Positions 21,543 to 30,695 of a stretch of DNA of 64,000 nucleotides are shown in pieces. The notes below the pieces were generated by a model that searched no databases, was not told the DNA's origin, and saw nothing but the letters and a program-made list of their open reading frames with translations. The translations under genes and the position numbers were made by a program. Numbering within the stretch: position 1 is the stretch's first letter; each line of letters opens with the position of its first letter. The stretch comes from Bacteroidia bacterium (GTDB lineage: Bacteria; Bacteroidota; Bacteroidia; SpSt-205): NCBI GenBank assembly GCA_026003235.1, contig BPGW01000001.1:280224-344223 (forward strand), given 5' to 3'.

Positions 21543-22222
21543 CCAAAGTGTCTGTACAGAATCTGGGTTCGCTCGCGCAGGTAGCGGTGTAGCCTTTGCG
21601 CGGAGAGGCCCCCTGCCAAGTAGCGAATCAGCACGCGCCGGGTATCGTAGGTACGAGGGTGAGTAGCCAGCAGGCGAATCGTCCAGTCCAGGTCTGCAGC
21701 CAGCCGATAGTTTAGGTCAAACAAAGGGGCTTTTTCCCGCCGCACGATTAGAGCCTGGTGGCAGATAACCATCCCCGTTTGAAAGTGGGCGGCTCGCAGG
21801 GGCGGCTGAGGGTAAGGGCGATGGCGAGGCCGAAGCAGGAGCTGCCCCTGCCGGTCTACGTATCGGTGATCGCCGTACAGGACATCAGCTTCGGTCGGGG
21901 CCTGGGTAAAGACCTTCTCCAGGGTATCGGGTGCCCAGAAGGCATCCCCTGCGTTGAGGAAAATCACAAACTCGCCTTCCGCCAGCTGGAGGGCCTTATT
22001 CATGGCGTCATACAAGCCTCGGTCAGGCTCGCTGATCCAACGAACCCGACCTATTTTTTCTGCATACTCGCGAATCAAGGCTATAGTCCCATCCCGCGAA
22101 GCCCCGTCTACAAAGAGGTGTTCCCAATCGGTCCAGGTCTGGGCAGCGACGCTGCGCAGCGTGAGCGGAAGCGTCTCTTCGGCTTGGTAGGTTACCGTGA
22201 GAATGGAGAGCTTAGGACCCAT
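21458..22222 (-). CDS. Glycosyltransferase family 2
   Basis: MGPKLSILTVTYQAEETLPLTLRSVAAQTWTDWEHLFVDGASRDGT...AEGEFVIFLNAGD. Confidence 0.9.
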   Translation of the reverse strand: MGPKLSILTVTYQAEETLPLTLRSVAAQTWTDWEHLFVDGASRDGTIALIREYAEKIGRVRWISEPDRGLYDAMNKALQLAEGEFVIFLNAGDAFWAPDTLEKVFTQAPTEADVLYGDHRYVDRQGQLLLRPRHRPYPQPPLRAAHFQTGMVICHQALIVRREKAPLFDLNYRLAADLDWTIRLLATHPRTYDTRRVLIRYLAGGLSAQRLHRYLRERTQILYRHFGWQGVGASLWAMAEAQLRRGYAFLPCET

Positions 22223-22745
22223 ACGAGCCCGGATCAGCGGGGGGAAAGGCCGTAGACACAGGCCTGCCCCCAGGATACAGCGCATAAATATCCTGGATGA
22301 TATGGGGTGGCAAAAGCCCCTCAAGATGGCCGTGAAACCGTATCACCTCACGTACCAGGGTTGAGGAGACAAACGACGTCTCGGGACTGCTGAAAAGATA
22401 GAAGGTCTCAATGCCAGGGTCAAGGTATTTATTCAGCAGGTCAATGTTGCGTTCGTACTCGTAATCGGGGGCCGAACGGAGGCCGCGTAAGATGAACTGC
22501 GCTCCTACTTCTCGCGCAAACTGCACCGTTAGCCCTGTGTAGGGACGCACTTGCACACGGGGCTCCTCGCGGAAAGCTTCCGTTATCCATCGCAGGCGCT
22601 GGTCAGGGCTGAACATGGGCTGTTTGGTGGTGTTGAGGCCCAGGCCCACAATGATCTCATCAAAAAGCGCCAGCCCTCGGCGAATGATTTCAATATGCCC
22701 ATTGGTGATGGGGTCAAAGCTGCCGGGAAAAAGGGCCCGCTTCAC
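22212..22745 (-). CDS. coaD: Phosphopantetheine adenylyltransferase
   Basis: MKRALFPGSFDPITNGHIEIIRRGLALFDEIIVG...SSTLVREVIRFHGHLEGLLPPHI; GTG start. Confidence 0.95.
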   Translation of the reverse strand: MKRALFPGSFDPITNGHIEIIRRGLALFDEIIVGLGLNTTKQPMFSPDQRLRWITEAFREEPRVQVRPYTGLTVQFAREVGAQFILRGLRSAPDYEYERNIDLLNKYLDPGIETFYLFSSPETSFVSSTLVREVIRFHGHLEGLLPPHIIQDIYALYPGGRPVSTAFPPADPGSYGS

Positions 22746-22756
22746 GGAGGGCGAAG

Positions 22757-25405
22757 TTAGCGAAACTGCCCGCGGTTCTGCGCAAAGAAGGCTGCGTAGT
22801 CCTGCATCCGCTTCTGCGTGAAAGCCACGCGAAAGTTAGCCTGCGAAATAGGGAAAAAGTCTTGCGGGGACTTCACGCCGAGCTGGGCGTACCAGGGCTC
22901 GCTTTCTATGGCCTGGAGGTAGGCTTCCGCGCTCCGGTAGTCGGGAAACTGCGCAATGTAGGCCAAGTGGTGGGTGTTGTTGTAGAGAAAGACCACCAGG
23001 TTCAACCGCTGCTCCCCGAAAAGCCGTTCGTTTGAGCGGGCTAAGTACTGCTTGAGGGTTTCGGAGGGAATTTTATCTTTGGGCACCAGCAGCACGACGA
23101 GGATGGCTTCCCCTGGGCGGGTTTGCGCTGAAAACCCACTAAAGTTGGCTTCTCCAGAAGGCGAGGGCGAGCTGACCGAAGGGGAAGGGTTCCTCTCCGG
23201 TTGAGAGACGGGCTGCGCCTCGGCAATCAGTTCGGTCTGCCCTTTGTTTAGGCGGTCCAGGAGTTTTTTAGCCAGGGGCGCACACCCGCTTTGGGGGTGC
23301 TTATCCAGGATCGCTTGAAGCAGGGGTTTGGCTTTGTCTGGCTCCTTGAGGTGTACGTTGGCCGCGGCTATGAGGTAGAGGATGCCGGGTTCGGAGGGGG
23401 TGCCCTGCCATTTGTCTCGGGTAGCCTCGCCAAAAGCCACCACCGTCTCGTACTCCCCTTCCTGGTAACTGCGCAGGAGCGCATCATGGATGTCCAGCGT
23501 AGCGGTGGTGGGGGTGAAGGCTTTTCCGCCTGCGCTTAGGAGTCGGGCGTATTCCGATTCGGGGTACTTCTGGAGGAGTTCTTGCTTGTAGGTTTCGGCC
23601 TCAGGCGTGCCGCGGCTTAGCACATAGAGACCGTATAAGGCAGGCACCTGGGCTTCCGAGCGGTGGGGCAGCCGCTGGCGCAGCCACAGGTAAAGTCGCC
23701 GGGCCGAGTCCGGCCGCGCAAAAACTTCCGTGTACAACTGCGCCAGCCCTATCGCTGAAGCGATGAGGGTGTCTTCTACCGCGCGCTTCTGGGCTGCATT
23801 CTGCGGGATGGTGGCAAGGAGCTTCTTCTTGAGCTCCCCTACGCGCTTGGGCGTCAGCTGAGCCAGGTCTTCGGGCCATTCTACGGCCAGGGAGTCCTCG
23901 GTAGCAGGGCTCTTGGATGCTTCCGTACGGTTGGCCACAAGGAGGGCGGCTTTGTTGCGTCGCCGCCAGTGGTCTTCGTCGGGCCGGTCGCCCCACAGCC
24001 GTACGAACTCCTGCCGGCCTTGGGTGACTTGGATGGGGTTGTCAAAGTAAAATCCGCTTGCTCGTGCCCCTCCCATGCCAGGCTGCTGAAGGAACGGATT
24101 GGGTGGCGTGGCGGAAGGGGTACCTGCCGCTTCCTGGGCTTTTCGGGCTTTTTCGGTGGCCCGGCGGGTCACCTCCGCCTGAATGTAAGCTTCCAGCGCT
24201 CGCTCTCGCGCTTCGGGGCTCATCTCCGCCAGCAAAAGTAGGCTGTCGGATCGCTTGAGGTGCTCCTTCAGGAGCGCATACTCCTTGAAGCGAGCCTGTA
24301 GCGCTTTGATCTCGCTGGCACGAGGGTGCTTCTCCGGGATAAGGGTGGCGGCCGTATCGTAATGCTTCTGCGCCGCTTCCAGGTTCTCAAATTTGGAGAA
24401 GTACAGGTTCCCCGCTTCAAAGTGGGCCAAGGCTCGGGCGGACGATTGTCCGGCCGAACCCGCTTTTTGGTACGTTTTGAGGGCGGCTTCGTACTGGCCT
24501 TGCTCAGCGTAGAGCTGGCCTATGCGGTAGTAAATCTGGTCTCGGTAGTCTTCGTAGCGGGCGTTTTGGGCCATTTTTTCCAGGCGGCGCAGGAGCCGGG
24601 GGTCCCGTGCGCCTCGCACTAAACTAAGCTGGAATTGCGACTGAAAAGTAAGGGCGTTGTTGGCGTTGATGCGGAAGACCTTCTGGAAGGCTGCTTCCGC
24701 CAGGGCTGGCTGGTTCTGATGAAGGTAAAGCTGCCCCAGTAGGTAATACCCCCGGGCGCGCCGGAGCCGGGTGTCAAGTCGTTTGACGCTCCGCTCCAGG
24801 AACCGGATCGCTTCGGCCGGCTGGCCCTTCAGGACCAGCGTTTGAGCCAGCAGCGCATCAATGTGAGGTTTGTAGCGTTTGAGCTGTTTGGCCTCCAGCT
24901 CCAGCGCTTGCGTGAGCCGGGTCTCCGCCCGGTAAGGGTTCTCCTCCTGGAGGGCCGCATAGGCTTGCCACCAGTAAATTTTAGCTCGCAGGGGGGTGTT
25001 CGGAAAGGCGTTCAGCACATAAGAGAAGTTCATCTCGGCGTTAGGCAGGTTGTTGCGCAGCACCCAACACTGGCCTATCAGGGTTCGGCTGTCGTCTATG
25101 TACTTGCCGTTTTTGTGGCGAAAGATGATAACTTCACATTTTTTTGTTGCTTCTTCCAGGCGGGCGTACTGACTTCGGCAGATGGCGGGGTCAAGAAGGG
25201 GGTACACCAGGGCAAAGCCTTCGGAGGGATCGGGGGAAGCGGCTTCAATCGCTTGCTGGGCTAAGCGGAATCGCTGCTCGGCGTGGTAGTACCCATTGAA
25301 GTAGGAGACAAAGGTATGCCAGCCGCGCGCCAGGGCCGAATTCTTCTCTGAACTGCACCCGGCCCCCAGGAGGACCACACCTATTACCAGGCTTGCTCGA
25401 CCCAT
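22757..25405 (-). CDS. TPR-rich lipoprotein resembling PorW/SprE of type IX secretion
   Basis: Lipobox VVLLGAGCSSEKNS, then ARGWHTFVSYFNGYYHAEQRFRLAQQAIE and many TPR-like repeats. Confidence 0.65.
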   Translation of the reverse strand: MGRASLVIGVVLLGAGCSSEKNSALARGWHTFVSYFNGYYHAEQRFRLAQQAIEAASPDPSEGFALVYPLLDPAICRSQYARLEEATKKCEVIIFRHKNGKYIDDSRTLIGQCWVLRNNLPNAEMNFSYVLNAFPNTPLRAKIYWWQAYAALQEENPYRAETRLTQALELEAKQLKRYKPHIDALLAQTLVLKGQPAEAIRFLERSVKRLDTRLRRARGYYLLGQLYLHQNQPALAEAAFQKVFRINANNALTFQSQFQLSLVRGARDPRLLRRLEKMAQNARYEDYRDQIYYRIGQLYAEQGQYEAALKTYQKAGSAGQSSARALAHFEAGNLYFSKFENLEAAQKHYDTAATLIPEKHPRASEIKALQARFKEYALLKEHLKRSDSLLLLAEMSPEARERALEAYIQAEVTRRATEKARKAQEAAGTPSATPPNPFLQQPGMGGARASGFYFDNPIQVTQGRQEFVRLWGDRPDEDHWRRRNKAALLVANRTEASKSPATEDSLAVEWPEDLAQLTPKRVGELKKKLLATIPQNAAQKRAVEDTLIASAIGLAQLYTEVFARPDSARRLYLWLRQRLPHRSEAQVPALYGLYVLSRGTPEAETYKQELLQKYPESEYARLLSAGGKAFTPTTATLDIHDALLRSYQEGEYETVVAFGEATRDKWQGTPSEPGILYLIAAANVHLKEPDKAKPLLQAILDKHPQSGCAPLAKKLLDRLNKGQTELIAEAQPVSQPERNPSPSVSSPSPSGEANFSGFSAQTRPGEAILVVLLVPKDKIPSETLKQYLARSNERLFGEQRLNLVVFLYNNTHHLAYIAQFPDYRSAEAYLQAIESEPWYAQLGVKSPQDFFPISQANFRVAFTQKRMQDYAAFFAQNRGQFR

Positions 25406-25481
25406 CCAGCGAAAAAGCCGATTTTTCTCAAAGGTAGCATTTTCGGGCTAACCGGCGGCTTCTGTGTGGTACCTTTGTCCA

Positions 25482-26228
25482 GTGCGGGGGCTGCTGCGCT
25501 TTCTGGGCAAGGTCTTGGGGCGGCGATACCGCCTCCTTTGGCTGGAAGACCAAGGCACTTTTCGGAGGGAAGTGCGCTTGCCGGGCTGGGGGTGGCTTTT
25601 GGGGCTCGTCCTGCTGGGGGGTGCGGTATGGACGCTCTTTGCATACACGCCCTTGCGCTACACCATCCCCGGCTATCCCACCCGCCGCTTTCATCGGCTA
25701 TACCAGGCGCTGGTTGAACGGGTCGGCCAGCTTGAAGACAAACTTCGGCAGCACTTGGCCCAGGTGGAGGAGCTGCGCCAGATCCAGGAGACCCTGCAAC
25801 CCCATCCTACCTTAGCGAGCTTACCTTTGCTGCCTTCGCTGCAATCGGGTCCTTATGTGCTGCCGGTAGAAGGGCAGGTTTCACGGGGCTTCCAGCCGGC
25901 GCAGGGCCACTGGGGCATAGACATCACCTGCGAGGCCGGCGAAACCGTCTTAGCCATGGCCGAAGGCACAGTCATCCTGGCCGAATACTCCTATGAGACC
26001 GGGTATGTGCTGGCCATCCAACATCCGAATGGGCTGGTCTCGTTTTACAAGCACAATAGCCGGCTCCTGCGGCAGCTGGGCGAACGGGTTCAGGCGGGCG
26101 ATGTGGTGGCGCTGGCGGGAGGATTAGGGGTCTACTCGTCAGGGCCCCACTTGCACATTGAGACCTGGTTGGGGGGGCAGCCCATCGATCCGCTTCAGCT
26201 CCTCAACTACCCTCGTAGGCCTTCATAG
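25482..26228 (+). CDS. M23-family peptidoglycan endopeptidase
   Basis: GYVLAIQHPNGLVSFYKHNSRLLRQLGERVQAGDVVALAGGLGVYSSGPHLHIETWLGGQPIDP; GTG start after TACCTTTG. Confidence 0.9.
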   Translation: MRGLLRFLGKVLGRRYRLLWLEDQGTFRREVRLPGWGWLLGLVLLGGAVWTLFAYTPLRYTIPGYPTRRFHRLYQALVERVGQLEDKLRQHLAQVEELRQIQETLQPHPTLASLPLLPSLQSGPYVLPVEGQVSRGFQPAQGHWGIDITCEAGETVLAMAEGTVILAEYSYETGYVLAIQHPNGLVSFYKHNSRLLRQLGERVQAGDVVALAGGLGVYSSGPHLHIETWLGGQPIDPLQLLNYPRRPS

Positions 26229-26253
26229 AGGTGAGGGTTTGGAGAGAAAATCC

Positions 26254-26261
26254 TACTTTTG
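26254..26261 (+). promoter_or_regulatory. -7 box TACTTTTG of tRNA-Cys
   Basis: 8 nt upstream of the mature tRNA 5' end. Confidence 0.6.
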
Positions 26262-26269
26262 CCTGGAGC

Positions 26270-26340
26270 GGCGACGTGGCCGAGCGGTTAGGCACGGGTC
26301 TGCAAAACCCTTTACGGGAGTTCGAATCTCCCCGTCGCCT
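26270..26340 (+). tRNA. tRNA-Cys (anticodon GCA)
   Basis: GGCGACG...GGGTCTGCAAAACCC...GGGAGTTCGAATCTCCC...CGTCGCC cloverleaf; no encoded CCA. Confidence 0.95.
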
Positions 26341-26363
26341 CTACACCGAAGCCAAGCTCAACT

Positions 26364-26438
26364 GAAGAGCTTCTGAAGCTGGAGAGCCAGGTTAAGGTCA
26401 CCCTGAATGCGCACTTTGCCGCTGAGGAAAGCCTGCAT
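26364..26438. repeat. 75-bp direct repeat, copy 1 (SCP2 C-terminal fragment on the minus strand)
   Basis: 73/75 identical to 27469-27543; the two mismatches are tt versus cg near the stop-codon end. Confidence 0.95.
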
Positions 26439-26615
26439 TTTTGTTGTCAGGGGCAAAGTCTGAACTTGCAGATTGGAAACCTTACCGGAGATTACTAAGG
26501 GAGCAGGTTAGATTTAGGCAAAGAAAAACCCCTCCTTGGGTATGTTAACCCCTTATCGTGCACGCAGGCAAGAACACCGCCTTCAGAAAAATTTCTATGG
26601 AAAGCAAAAGGGAGC

Positions 26616-27317
26616 TTACTCGCCACTCGCCGGGTTAGGTTGTTCACTGCTAGAACGCTTTCTCCTCGTCCGCTCTTCACAAGGGTTAGATACCCAGGTT
26701 TTTATTCTATTTCTTGGAATACGAAGAACCGCGCCTGAAATACTAACATCCATCTTAGAACTACGCTTGGTTCCCGTTTTGGCCAGCGTTACCGTTATAG
26801 AGAGGCTAGTCTTGAGATTTTCTAATAGAATGGAGCATATTTGCCTGAGGTCGTTAGAACATAAAAGAACAAAGCCGCTATCCTTCTTATTAGTACTATT
26901 TCCGCAAACTAGCACAAGCATTGGCTGTGGTCTTTCGGTTCCCTGGCTTACTTTATTGATGATTTCCTTTATCAGATCCCTTGCTTTTTTTACTTCTTCT
27001 TGTAGATCTTCAGGGATGTCTTTTTCATCACATAGGCCGGATTCACTCAATAGCGCATACAAGAAGAGAATCTCTTTAGAAGATAAAGTAAAACCCCAAC
27101 TTGTAGAACTTGGGGAACTTGGCTTATTGGGCTCTGTTCTATACTTTATCATTATCAGGAAGTCTGGTCCCTTGTTTAGAGCAACTGAATATACAGTACC
27201 AACCTCAGGGAGCTCACCCACCAGGAACTGCCATCTACCTGGATTGCTTGAGAAGAGCTTTGCAAAGAAGGCGCCATGGTATAGCTCGTGCGACTGTATA
27301 TGTACTTGAATGGTCAT
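26616..27317 (-). CDS. Hypothetical protein, unknown family
   Basis: MTIQVHIQSHELYHGAFFAKLFSSNPGRWQFLVGELPEVGTVYSVALNKGPDFLIMIKYRTEP...; TATCTTTG 4 nt upstream of ATG at 27317. Confidence 0.7.
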   Translation of the reverse strand: MTIQVHIQSHELYHGAFFAKLFSSNPGRWQFLVGELPEVGTVYSVALNKGPDFLIMIKYRTEPNKPSSPSSTSWGFTLSSKEILFLYALLSESGLCDEKDIPEDLQEEVKKARDLIKEIINKVSQGTERPQPMLVLVCGNSTNKKDSGFVLLCSNDLRQICSILLENLKTSLSITVTLAKTGTKRSSKMDVSISGAVLRIPRNRIKTWVSNPCEERTRRKRSSSEQPNPASGE

Positions 27318-27459
27318 GGAGCAAAGATACGAACTTTTCGGCTTATGCGGTGCTCTGGGTGGGGAATATTTGTGGAAAAGCGCCTGGGTTCTGCTCTTAG
27401 GTGGCCGTGCACCCACCCTTCAAGCTAAAGCGCTGAGAAAGCAGACCATCCCAAAAGGG

Positions 27460-28953
27460 CTACCTTGGGAAGAGCCGCTGAAGCTGGAGAGCCAGGTTAA
27501 GGTCACCCTGAATGCGCACTTTGCCGCTGAGGAAAGCCTGCATAGGGTCAAGCTGGCCGGTCAGGAGCGCCTGGAGGTCGGTTGGGGTTACTTGTAGCAC
27601 GCAGGGGGCTTCGCGGGCACCCTCAAGAAGCTGGTTGGTAGGCCCGGTGCCGTCTATGACGAGGTGATGCTCCCCCAGGTCCAGTCCGATGCGTACGCCT
27701 ATAGGGGGGCCAGCGGCCTGCTTGCGCAGCAGCTGAACCACCTCCGCCACGGTATCAGCAGCCCCTCCAGCGGGATCAGCCGGCGCCGAGTAAGTCCGAT
27801 CGTCTATGAGGATCTTAGCCAGAATCTCCCGCATGATCTCCGATGAGCCCCCTCCGATGGTGAGAATGCGCACATCTCGGTACGCTCGGGCCACCTTGTA
27901 GTCCTCTATATAGCCGTACCCGCCAAACATTTGGAGGCATTCGTATGCGGCTTTGTTGGCCAGTTCGGTGGCAAGGAGCTTGGCGATGGTGCATTCTTCT
28001 ACGGCGTAGACGCCTTCCGCAAAAAGGCGGCAAGCGTGGTAGACGAAGGTTTTGACGGCCTGGGTCTCGGCATGCAGTTGGGCCATGCGGTGGCGCAGCA
28101 CCTGAAAGCGATTGATAGGCCGGCCGAAGGCCTGCCGCTGCGCCATGTACGCCAGGGTATACTCCATGAGGTGTTCAATCCCCGCTATAGCTCCTACCGC
28201 TCCAATGAGCCTTTCCAGCTGCAGGCCTTCCATCAGGTAGAAGAAGCCTTGGCCTTCCTTGCCGATGAGGTTCTCGGCGGGCACGCGCACCTGATCAAAG
28301 AAGATTTCTGCGGTGTCAGAGGCGTGCCATCCCAGCTTGCGTAGTTTATGGCGGGTGATGCCAGGGCTGTCTAAATCCACCACCAGAAGAGAGATGCCTT
28401 GGAGGCCGGCTTCGGGCTGGGTCTTCACCACCAGCACGATGAAGTCCCCGTAATAGCCGTTGGAGATGAAAGTTTTTTGGCCGGTCACGATGTACTCGTC
28501 TCCTTGCCGTACGGCGCGGGTTTGGATGCCCGCCACATCGGAGCCTGCCGCCGGCTCACTAATCCCTATTGCCGCAATCTTCTCCCCGCGGATGACGGGC
28601 GGCAAGTACTTCTGCTTGAGGGTTGGACTGCCGTATTTGTAAATGTACGGCGTAGACATGTACTGGGTGACCAGCGGAATCACCCCAAAACCCCCCGAAA
28701 ACACACGGGACACTTCCTCCGCAAATACCACCGTGTAAAAAAAGTCCAGCCCTGCTCCTCCATATTCAGGGGGGTAGTGCAGGCCCAAAAAACCCTGCTC
28801 GCCAAACGCACGCCAGAGGGATTTAGGAACCTGCTGTTGGGCTTCCCACTCATCTATGTAGGGCAGGACTTCTTTCTCTATAAACTTGCGCAGGCTCTCC
28901 CGAAAGAGTTCGTGTTCTGGGGAGAAGTAGTACCGGTTCAAGTTGGTATTCAT
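27460..28953 (-). CDS. Acyl-CoA dehydrogenase with C-terminal SCP2-like domain
   Basis: ACAD motifs AIGISEPAAGSDVAGIQTRAV, QMFGGYGYIEDYKVARAYRDVRILTIGGGSSEIMREILAK; tail LDLGEHHLVIDGTGPTNQLLEGAREAPCVLQVTPTDLQALLTGQLDPMQAFLSGKVRIQGDLNLALQLQRLFPR matches SCP2. Confidence 0.85.
   Translation of the reverse strand: MNTNLNRYYFSPEHELFRESLRKFIEKEVLPYIDEWEAQQQVPKSLWRAFGEQGFLGLHYPPEYGGAGLDFFYTVVFAEEVSRVFSGGFGVIPLVTQYMSTPYIYKYGSPTLKQKYLPPVIRGEKIAAIGISEPAAGSDVAGIQTRAVRQGDEYIVTGQKTFISNGYYGDFIVLVVKTQPEAGLQGISLLVVDLDSPGITRHKLRKLGWHASDTAEIFFDQVRVPAENLIGKEGQGFFYLMEGLQLERLIGAVGAIAGIEHLMEYTLAYMAQRQAFGRPINRFQVLRHRMAQLHAETQAVKTFVYHACRLFAEGVYAVEECTIAKLLATELANKAAYECLQMFGGYGYIEDYKVARAYRDVRILTIGGGSSEIMREILAKILIDDRTYSAPADPAGGAADTVAEVVQLLRKQAAGPPIGVRIGLDLGEHHLVIDGTGPTNQLLEGAREAPCVLQVTPTDLQALLTGQLDPMQAFLSGKVRIQGDLNLALQLQRLFPR
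27469..27543. repeat. 75-bp direct repeat, copy 2 (3' end of the acyl-CoA dehydrogenase-SCP2 gene)
   Basis: See copy 1. Confidence 0.95.
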
Positions 28954-30695
28954 ACGGTTACGGGATTTTGCTGGGTTTCATGCCAGATAACTGGCGTTGG
29001 GTGGTTTATCCAGGTCTGGTAGTGGGGGCTGTAGCGCTGGTGCACTTGGGGGCGGCGAACTTTGAGGGTGGGGGTCAAGAGACTGTTTTCAATGCTCCAA
29101 GTCTCGGCCAGCAGCACGATACGAGCGATGCGCTGGTAAGGGGGTAAAGGGTCGTTGACGGTTTCCAGAAGGCGAAGGAAGGCTGTTTCCACTTCGGTGC
29201 GGGGGGTTTTGTGTCCCAGCTCAGAGAGGGTAGCCAGAAGCAGCGGCTGAGGCAGGCCCAGCCCGACCACGCACACCTGCTCCACAAAAGGAAGCTGAGC
29301 GAAAGCCGTTTCCAAGGGCTCTGGCACCACAAAGAGGCCCTTGGCGGTTTTGAAGCTGTCTTTGAGGCGGCCGGTGATACGAAGAAAGCCCTCTTCGTCC
29401 AGCTGGCCGGTGTCTCCCGTATGCAGCCAGCCGTCCCGCAAGACCTCGGCGGTTTTTTCGGGGTCTTTGTAATAGCCCTCCATGACCCAGTCGGCCCACA
29501 TGAGGATTTCATCGGTCTCAGGGGCGATCCGCAGGCGAACCCCATGGAGCGGCTTGCCTACCGTGCCGGCCTTGTACAGGCCGCGTGGCATGACGGTGCA
29601 GCCCGCACAGTTCTCGGTCATGGCGTACACTTCGCGCAGGGGAACCCCCAATTCGTGAAACCAGCTTTTGATGGGGTCGGGGGTGATAGCGCCTCCGGTC
29701 AGGGCCAGTTCTACCCGGGCTAGGCCCAATTTCCGCCGAAGGTAGGCTTTCAGCAGGCTGCCCACCAGGGGCAAGCGCACCAGACGAGTATACCGCTTGG
29801 GCCCACCCAGCCGCTCTAAAACCCCTTGCTGGAGCCGCTGCCAGATACGCGGCACGCCGAAGAGAAAAGTCGGCTGGGTTTCGCGAAGGTTCTGCGCAAA
29901 AGTGTCTGCCGACTCCACAAAGGAGATCACACTACCCCGGTACAGTCCGGCGACTTCTATGGCGATGCGTTCGGCGATGTGGTTGAGCGGCAAGTACGAA
30001 AAGAGCCGGTATTCCCGCATCTCAAAAAGCCCGAAGTCTCCATGTTGCCGCTCATTCTCCATGAAGCGCACGGGGCAGCGGTACGGTAGCATGACGCCCT
30101 TGGGGGTGCCCGTAGTACCCGAGGTGTAGAGGATGGTCCACAGGTCCTCTAAGGCAGGCAGGTAAGCTTCTTGGAGGGGTTTGTGCTGAGCCAGGAGGGC
30201 TTCCCAGCTTTCGCCGGCTTCTACTTGCGAGCTACCTGGGTAGGACGGAAATCGGATGAGCCGCAGGTGGGAAGGAATGATGCCCTGGATTCTCTCCCAG
30301 TAGCCGGGGTCCAATTTGCCAACGAAAAGGTGGGTGACTTCGCTTTTTTCAAGGACCGTGCGCAAGTCGGCTGGTGCCAGGTTAGGGTAGAAGGGCACGC
30401 AGACGGCGCCTGTCATCCCGATCGCCAGATCAGCCAACACCCAGTGGTAGCAATTGCGTGAAAGCAAACCTACGAGGGTGCCTTTCTGCACGCCGAGGGC
30501 TTGGAGGGCTGCTGCGATGCGGCGGGCCTGGTCGCCTGCCTCTTGCCAGGTGACGGTGTGCCAGCGCCTTCCGTACGGCTGCCGTAGGAAGACTTCTTTG
30601 GCTTTTGCCCGCTCCCAGTAGTAAAACGCATGCAGGTGCGTGATAGGTCCCTGCTGCGCCCACAAAGCCGCTTCTATCTGAGTAGGTGCATTCAT
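28950..30695 (-). CDS. AMP-dependent long-chain fatty-acid-CoA ligase
   Basis: LWTILYTSGTTGTPKGVMLPYRC...WLHTGDTGQLDEEGFLRITGRLKDSFKTAKG. Confidence 0.92.
   Translation of the reverse strand: MNAPTQIEAALWAQQGPITHLHAFYYWERAKAKEVFLRQPYGRRWHTVTWQEAGDQARRIAAALQALGVQKGTLVGLLSRNCYHWVLADLAIGMTGAVCVPFYPNLAPADLRTVLEKSEVTHLFVGKLDPGYWERIQGIIPSHLRLIRFPSYPGSSQVEAGESWEALLAQHKPLQEAYLPALEDLWTILYTSGTTGTPKGVMLPYRCPVRFMENERQHGDFGLFEMREYRLFSYLPLNHIAERIAIEVAGLYRGSVISFVESADTFAQNLRETQPTFLFGVPRIWQRLQQGVLERLGGPKRYTRLVRLPLVGSLLKAYLRRKLGLARVELALTGGAITPDPIKSWFHELGVPLREVYAMTENCAGCTVMPRGLYKAGTVGKPLHGVRLRIAPETDEILMWADWVMEGYYKDPEKTAEVLRDGWLHTGDTGQLDEEGFLRITGRLKDSFKTAKGLFVVPEPLETAFAQLPFVEQVCVVGLGLPQPLLLATLSELGHKTPRTEVETAFLRLLETVNDPLPPYQRIARIVLLAETWSIENSLLTPTLKVRRPQVHQRYSPHYQTWINHPTPVIWHETQQNPVTV

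Larger units (their letters stand above)
26364..27543. mobile_element. Candidate insertion or duplication: A/T-rich segment bounded by 75-bp direct repeats, next to tRNA-Cys
   Basis: Repeats at both edges; the interior is visibly richer in A/T than its surroundings and holds one ORF of unknown family. Confidence 0.5.
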
